From positions 11,358,501-11,422,500 of the forward strand of contig NC_091669.1 in NCBI RefSeq assembly GCF_042453785.1: 64,000 nt of DNA. Reading direction: 5' to 3'. The position numbers and the translations under genes were made by a program. Source of the DNA: Malus domestica. Taxonomy: Eukaryota; Streptophyta; Magnoliopsida; Rosales; Rosaceae. Position 1 is the first letter of the stretch; each line of letters starts with the position of its first letter. Positions 60,258 to 64,000 of this stretch are shown piece by piece. The notes below the pieces were generated by a model. It saw only the letters and a program-made list of their open reading frames with translations. It ran no database searches and was not told the DNA's origin.

Positions 60258-62399
60258 ACCCTGTCCTCACTTGCAAACATGAAGGTTTTGAATTGTCTTG
60301 TTTAGTGGGAAATGCTTCACATTCCTAGTAGGTAAATTATCAAATTTACACTTCCTTGCTTTTTACTTGTTTTATATGTTATTAATCTTCTATTTTCTTT
60401 CCCCAAGTTTGATAAATGCTGATTTTGTTTCCTTGGTGTTGAGCATCGAGAATTAGTGGAGGGATAACTTGAAAATGACTAAAAGCAATACATTAGAGTC
60501 TTTGTAGTTTTAGTAGTAGTTTCGTAGTGTTTGCATAGTTTATTGTTCATTTAGCGTCTTTGTAGTAAATTTGTATTGTTTTAGAGATTTATATATAGTG
60601 TTGATAATTTTATATTGTAGGGTATTTTTAACAATTGAGCGTTACTGAGCTTGATCATGAAACTAGTGCTTTTTATGTTTGCGATGTTTGAATGAGAAAA
60701 TCAAAATTCCGAGGTGGTTGGCTTAGTGCTTGAGTTGGCATGTCTTGTTTACATGATGCATATGTCTATATATTATTCTATAGCTTATGCATTTTGTTGA
60801 GGATTTGCGGTCCGAGTAGTTGCTTAAATGGATCGGGGCTTGTTTGGAATTCCTTCTTTAAGGTATGAGTGCAAAAATTGTTTACGAGCATAAGTGTTAG
60901 TAAAGAAACAGTTCCAAATTCCCCCTAATGTTTTATAACTGTATATTGCTTCTACTTGTCTTCATGTTGTTGTAGCAAGAAAATTTCATATGGGTCTTAT
61001 GTTGTAATAGTTGTGGGTGAATGCCTACATGCTTTTGGCAAAAGGTGAGAAGACTTTAGAATAGTGATCATGTTATTGTTGTATGAAGTTTTCAAAGAAC
61101 ACTCATTTCACCTCTGTAAGTTTTCACGGGAGTAGCTCTATTTAAAGAGAACTCCGTGTGTGATCATAACACACTGCAAAAGAAAAGAACTAAAAGCAAT
61201 AATATCAACATCCCTCACTTCCTATTTTTACCTGCAATCCTTTTGTGTTATAATTACGAAACTAAACAATGTGATATTTTACACCCGCTTCACTCCTGTC
61301 CCTAGCAAAGGTTATTGTGGATGCAAATTTCTTCCTCCTCGATCTTGGACGATTTTGCACCTACAAAACAACTAGCACCTTAGGTTAAGGCCAAAAGCCT
61401 CACGCGCCCACGATGAATGGGGGGCTTTGGCCGAAGAACCGCAGATGCCAAAGTAAGAATTTTAGAGAGAAAGAGTGTTTAAAGCATTTGGGATTTTTTG
61501 TACGAGAATTGAAATTAGTGTTTGGTGAAAATGGGGACCAATATATAGGAGAGGAAGGGTGTGGCCGGCCATTAGGCCAAGGATGATTTATTTTGGGGGG
61601 TTATGGAGATAATGAGCTAGTTATTTTGGGGAGTTATGGAAATAATTGGCTAGTTAATTAGCAAATAATAATAACCGAATTAACTAGCTATTTGAATGTC
61701 ATAAAAGGGAAAGAAAATGGTAGCAAAAAGCATAAAATAAAAGGCATGGCCAACCCTAGTGGGTAACCGGCCTTTGGTATGTTTTTTGGTTATAATTTGG
61801 TGGTTTAATTGATAATTAAGGGATTGATTAGGTAATTAATCCCTTAATTAGTCAATTTTAGGAAATATGAAAGGAATATATTATTTAGCTAATTTATTAG
61901 CTAAATAATGGAATATAAAACATATAGAATAAATTAGATTTTGAGAATTACCTTATAGAAGGGATTTGATGAAATAGGCTTTAAATTGTTACCTATTTTG
62001 GGCACTTTTGACTTGATTGAAAGATGATTGCCCGCTGCTCGCGCGTAGGAATCCCGGTATGCCTCATGGGTATTTTGGCCATTTTTATCCAACAATCCAC
62101 ATGTCACCTTGTGATTATTTTTGGCCCCACAATTATCTAACTTTTGCCTATTTATAAACGCTATCAGCACGACTCTCTAACCTTAAACCCGTTCTCATCT
62201 CTTTCACCGAAAAATGTTTCCTCCAAGGATTTTCCTGTTCTTTTTCCTCCTTTGCCTCACCTGCTTGATATACCCTCGCAAAGAACTACTAGCACCATGC
62301 CTGCTTTTAGTTCTCAATATAACATTTACTTATATCTTTGATTTCTTGTTTGGTATAGTTCCTTATTACTAACCCAGTGTTTATTTATGTTAATTTTAC
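60258..62399. other. Retroelement-derived intergenic DNA
   Basis: No gene supported. 60430-61160 and 61377-62100 look like pieces of LTR elements (a TATATATTGG box on the minus strand near 61540; a TTTATAAACGC box on plus at ~62150), but ends could not be fixed. The first ~75 bp might be an exon remnant (see findings). Confidence 0.45.
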
Positions 62400-62610
62400 T
62401 ACGAATGAAGATGGTGCGGTATCATCGCCCATCTTAAACTGTAGATTTAATTTTACTGCAATTTTAAGTGGCACAGTATAATCGCCCACCCTGCTCTGCA
62501 TATTTAAATTTTCCTGCTGCTTGAGTGGCGCAATATAATCGCCCATCATATTCTATATTGTTTCAATGAAAGTGGTGTGGTGCAATCGCCCTCCTCATTA
62601 ATCATGTAAA
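62400..62610 (+). repeat. Imperfect tandem repeats (AATCGCCCA type, ~4 units)
   Basis: GTGCGGTATCATCGCCCATC, GCACAGTATAATCGCCCACC, GCGCAATATAATCGCCCATC and GTGTGGTGCAATCGCCCTCC occur about 50-60 bp apart, in the leader of the gag-only element. Confidence 0.7.
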
Positions 62611-62758
62611 TCTTGAGCCTGAAGTTTCGAGTGCTTATTATTTTGGCCTAAAGATCAAAATGAAAAATTTGTAAGAACCATAATTTCTAACACAACATTC
62701 CTCCAAAATACATATTATTGCAAGTTTTATACATCTCATTTTTCTTTCAGAAAAGAAA

Positions 62759-63690
62759 ATGGCGAATTTGGCAAAGTTTTATTTTGTTGCCATGATCTTT
62801 ATTCGTTGCCACCTTGATGAAAGACTGAAGAGCGAGTACCTAACGTTTAAAGATCCATTAGCCCTTTGGAAGGTATTGAGAAATAGATACAATCATCAGA
62901 AAACAGTGATTCTTCCAAGGGCTCGTTATGAATGGACACAGCTAAGGATTCAGGATTTCAAGTCAGTGGCTGAGTACAATTCTGCAATGTTCAAAATTAG
63001 CTCCCAAATGAAGCTTTATGGGGAGACCATCACTGAGAAAGGTATGCTAGAAAAGACTTTAAGCACCTTTCATGCCTCCAACGTGCTCTTGCAGCAGTAG
63101 TATAGAGAGCGAGGCTTTACTGAGTACAACTAGATGATATCGGTGCTCCTTGTGGCTAAACCAAACAATGAGCTTCTGATGAAAAATCATATGTCTCGAC
63201 CTACTGGATCGGCACCATTCCCAGAAATGAATACTGCTTCCCTCAAAGTGAACACCACATCCTCTCATGGCAATAATTACAAACGAGGACGTGCCCACAA
63301 GCGAGGTCGGTGGAACTGGAAATGCAAGAATTATAGTGTCCAGTTTTACAACCAGGTTCCAAGGCATAATTCAGGTTCGAGCTTCAAAAATGTAAATTGC
63401 CACAAAGGTAAAACTCTTATGAATAACACCCTAGAAACCCTGAAAGAGCCTGCCATAGGTGTGGTAACAATGGGCACTGGGCGCATACATGTCGTACCCC
63501 AAAACAATTGGTGGACCTGTATCAAGCCTCCATCAAGGAGAAGGGTGTCGAAACCAATTTCCTTGACCAGGCTAAACCGATGGATATACTTGATCCAGTG
63601 TTCGATTTATCAGGGCAATTGAACACAACCCACCTAGATGTCTCAGACTTCATTGTGGAAAGAGGGAATGAAGTGTATCGGTCCGATTGA
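62759..63690 (+). pseudogene. Copia-like gag-only element (UBN2-type gag), broken
   Basis: Capsid-like region: HLDERLKSEYLTFKDPLALW, YNHQKTVILPRARYEW and FKSVAEYNSAMFKISSQMKL. Stops at 63098-63100 and ~63131 follow (at ...SNVLLQQ and ...RGFTEYN). Then an Arg-rich linker (YKRGRAHKRGRWNWK), a zinc-knuckle-like CHRCGNNGHWAHTC read in another frame near 63450, and a conserved tail KQLVDLYQASIKEKGVE...THLDVSDF. Relative to intact relatives the N-terminus has lost ~50 residues after YFVA. No protease, integrase or RT follows, so it is a gag-only or deleted Copia-type element. Inactive. Confidence 0.85.
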
Positions 63691-64000
63691 ATCATTTATG
63701 TTTGATGTACTCTTATTATCTAAACTTGTAGTTTAAAGCTCGCATTTCAATTCAATAAAAGTGGCATTTCAATTTCCTTTTATTATGAATAAACTATTTT
63801 TTAACTGTAATTCCCTTACTCAGAAAGCATGGATAAAAACTATGGTTATTCTCAAAATGAGAGCAATGGCGGAGATATTTGTCTTGCAGACAGCACAACC
63901 ACGCATACAATACTTCGAGATTGAAAATATTTCTCAAGCTTGATGCTTACAAAAGTAAAGGTAACAATAATATCAGGCCAATCAGATGTAATTGAAGGCT
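63691..64000. other. Right edge, no gene seen
   Basis: Sequence downstream of the gag remnant with an AATAAA-like signal (TCAATAAAAG near 63753). Nothing else recognisable. Confidence 0.5.

Overview
This is plant nuclear DNA from a eudicot. AT-rich intergenic DNA and many nested transposable elements separate intron-containing genes. The genes resemble conserved dicot genes. Rosaceae (apple/pear type) is my best guess from the style of the Cassandra elements, SINEs and MITEs, but this is inference, not proof. I see no bacterial features, CRISPR arrays or tRNA/rRNA genes, apart from 5S-derived sequence inside Cassandra LTRs.

Genes in order: (1) 55-1159 (+), the 3' end of mitochondrial persulfide dioxygenase ETHE1; (2) 13335-15463 (+), a nepenthesin-type aspartyl protease; (3) 21498-23223 (+), cytosolic ribosomal protein eL20 (L18a), four exons, 178 aa; (4) 26068-29198 (+), a 3-hydroxyisobutyryl-CoA hydrolase-like protein, 15 coding exons, 387 aa; (5) 32461-34923 (+), a cytochrome b561 domain protein, four exons, 252 aa; (6) 35458-36766 (-), a putative plastid membrane protein of unknown function, three exons, 183 aa; (7) 39459-41757 (+), an alpha/beta-hydrolase lipase of the At4g10955 type, two exons, 411 aa. 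These are independent housekeeping or metabolic genes. Nothing suggests they form a pathway cluster.

Mobile DNA: 5456-6690 is a tandem array of Cassandra TRIM LTRs carrying 5S-rRNA-like sequence on the minus strand. 17211-19601 is a deleted Copia element (minus) with a 613-bp hAT element inside its RNase H region (8-bp TSD). 43478-60252 is a decayed Ty3/gypsy Tat-type element (minus; TSD acagg). Its archaeal-type RNase H domain is interrupted by a younger 7.2-kb gypsy-type element at 47225-54451 (TSD cagcc). The younger element has lost gag-pol but keeps a 208-codon ORF antisense to its own transcript. Smaller pieces include SINEs with clear target-site duplications (37013, 40450, 42381), Mutator-like MITEs with 9-10-bp duplications (6892, 20749, 42294), a dispersed ~668-bp repeat present twice (3572 and 37370), foldback elements, and a broken gag-only element at the right edge (62759-63690).

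The points most worth following up are the Cassandra multi-LTR array, the intact antisense ORF in the young nested retrotransposon, two GC-AG introns, a duplicated promoter/5'UTR block upstream of the hydrolase gene, and two retroelements with the same kind of deletion, from mid-5'LTR into the internal region.
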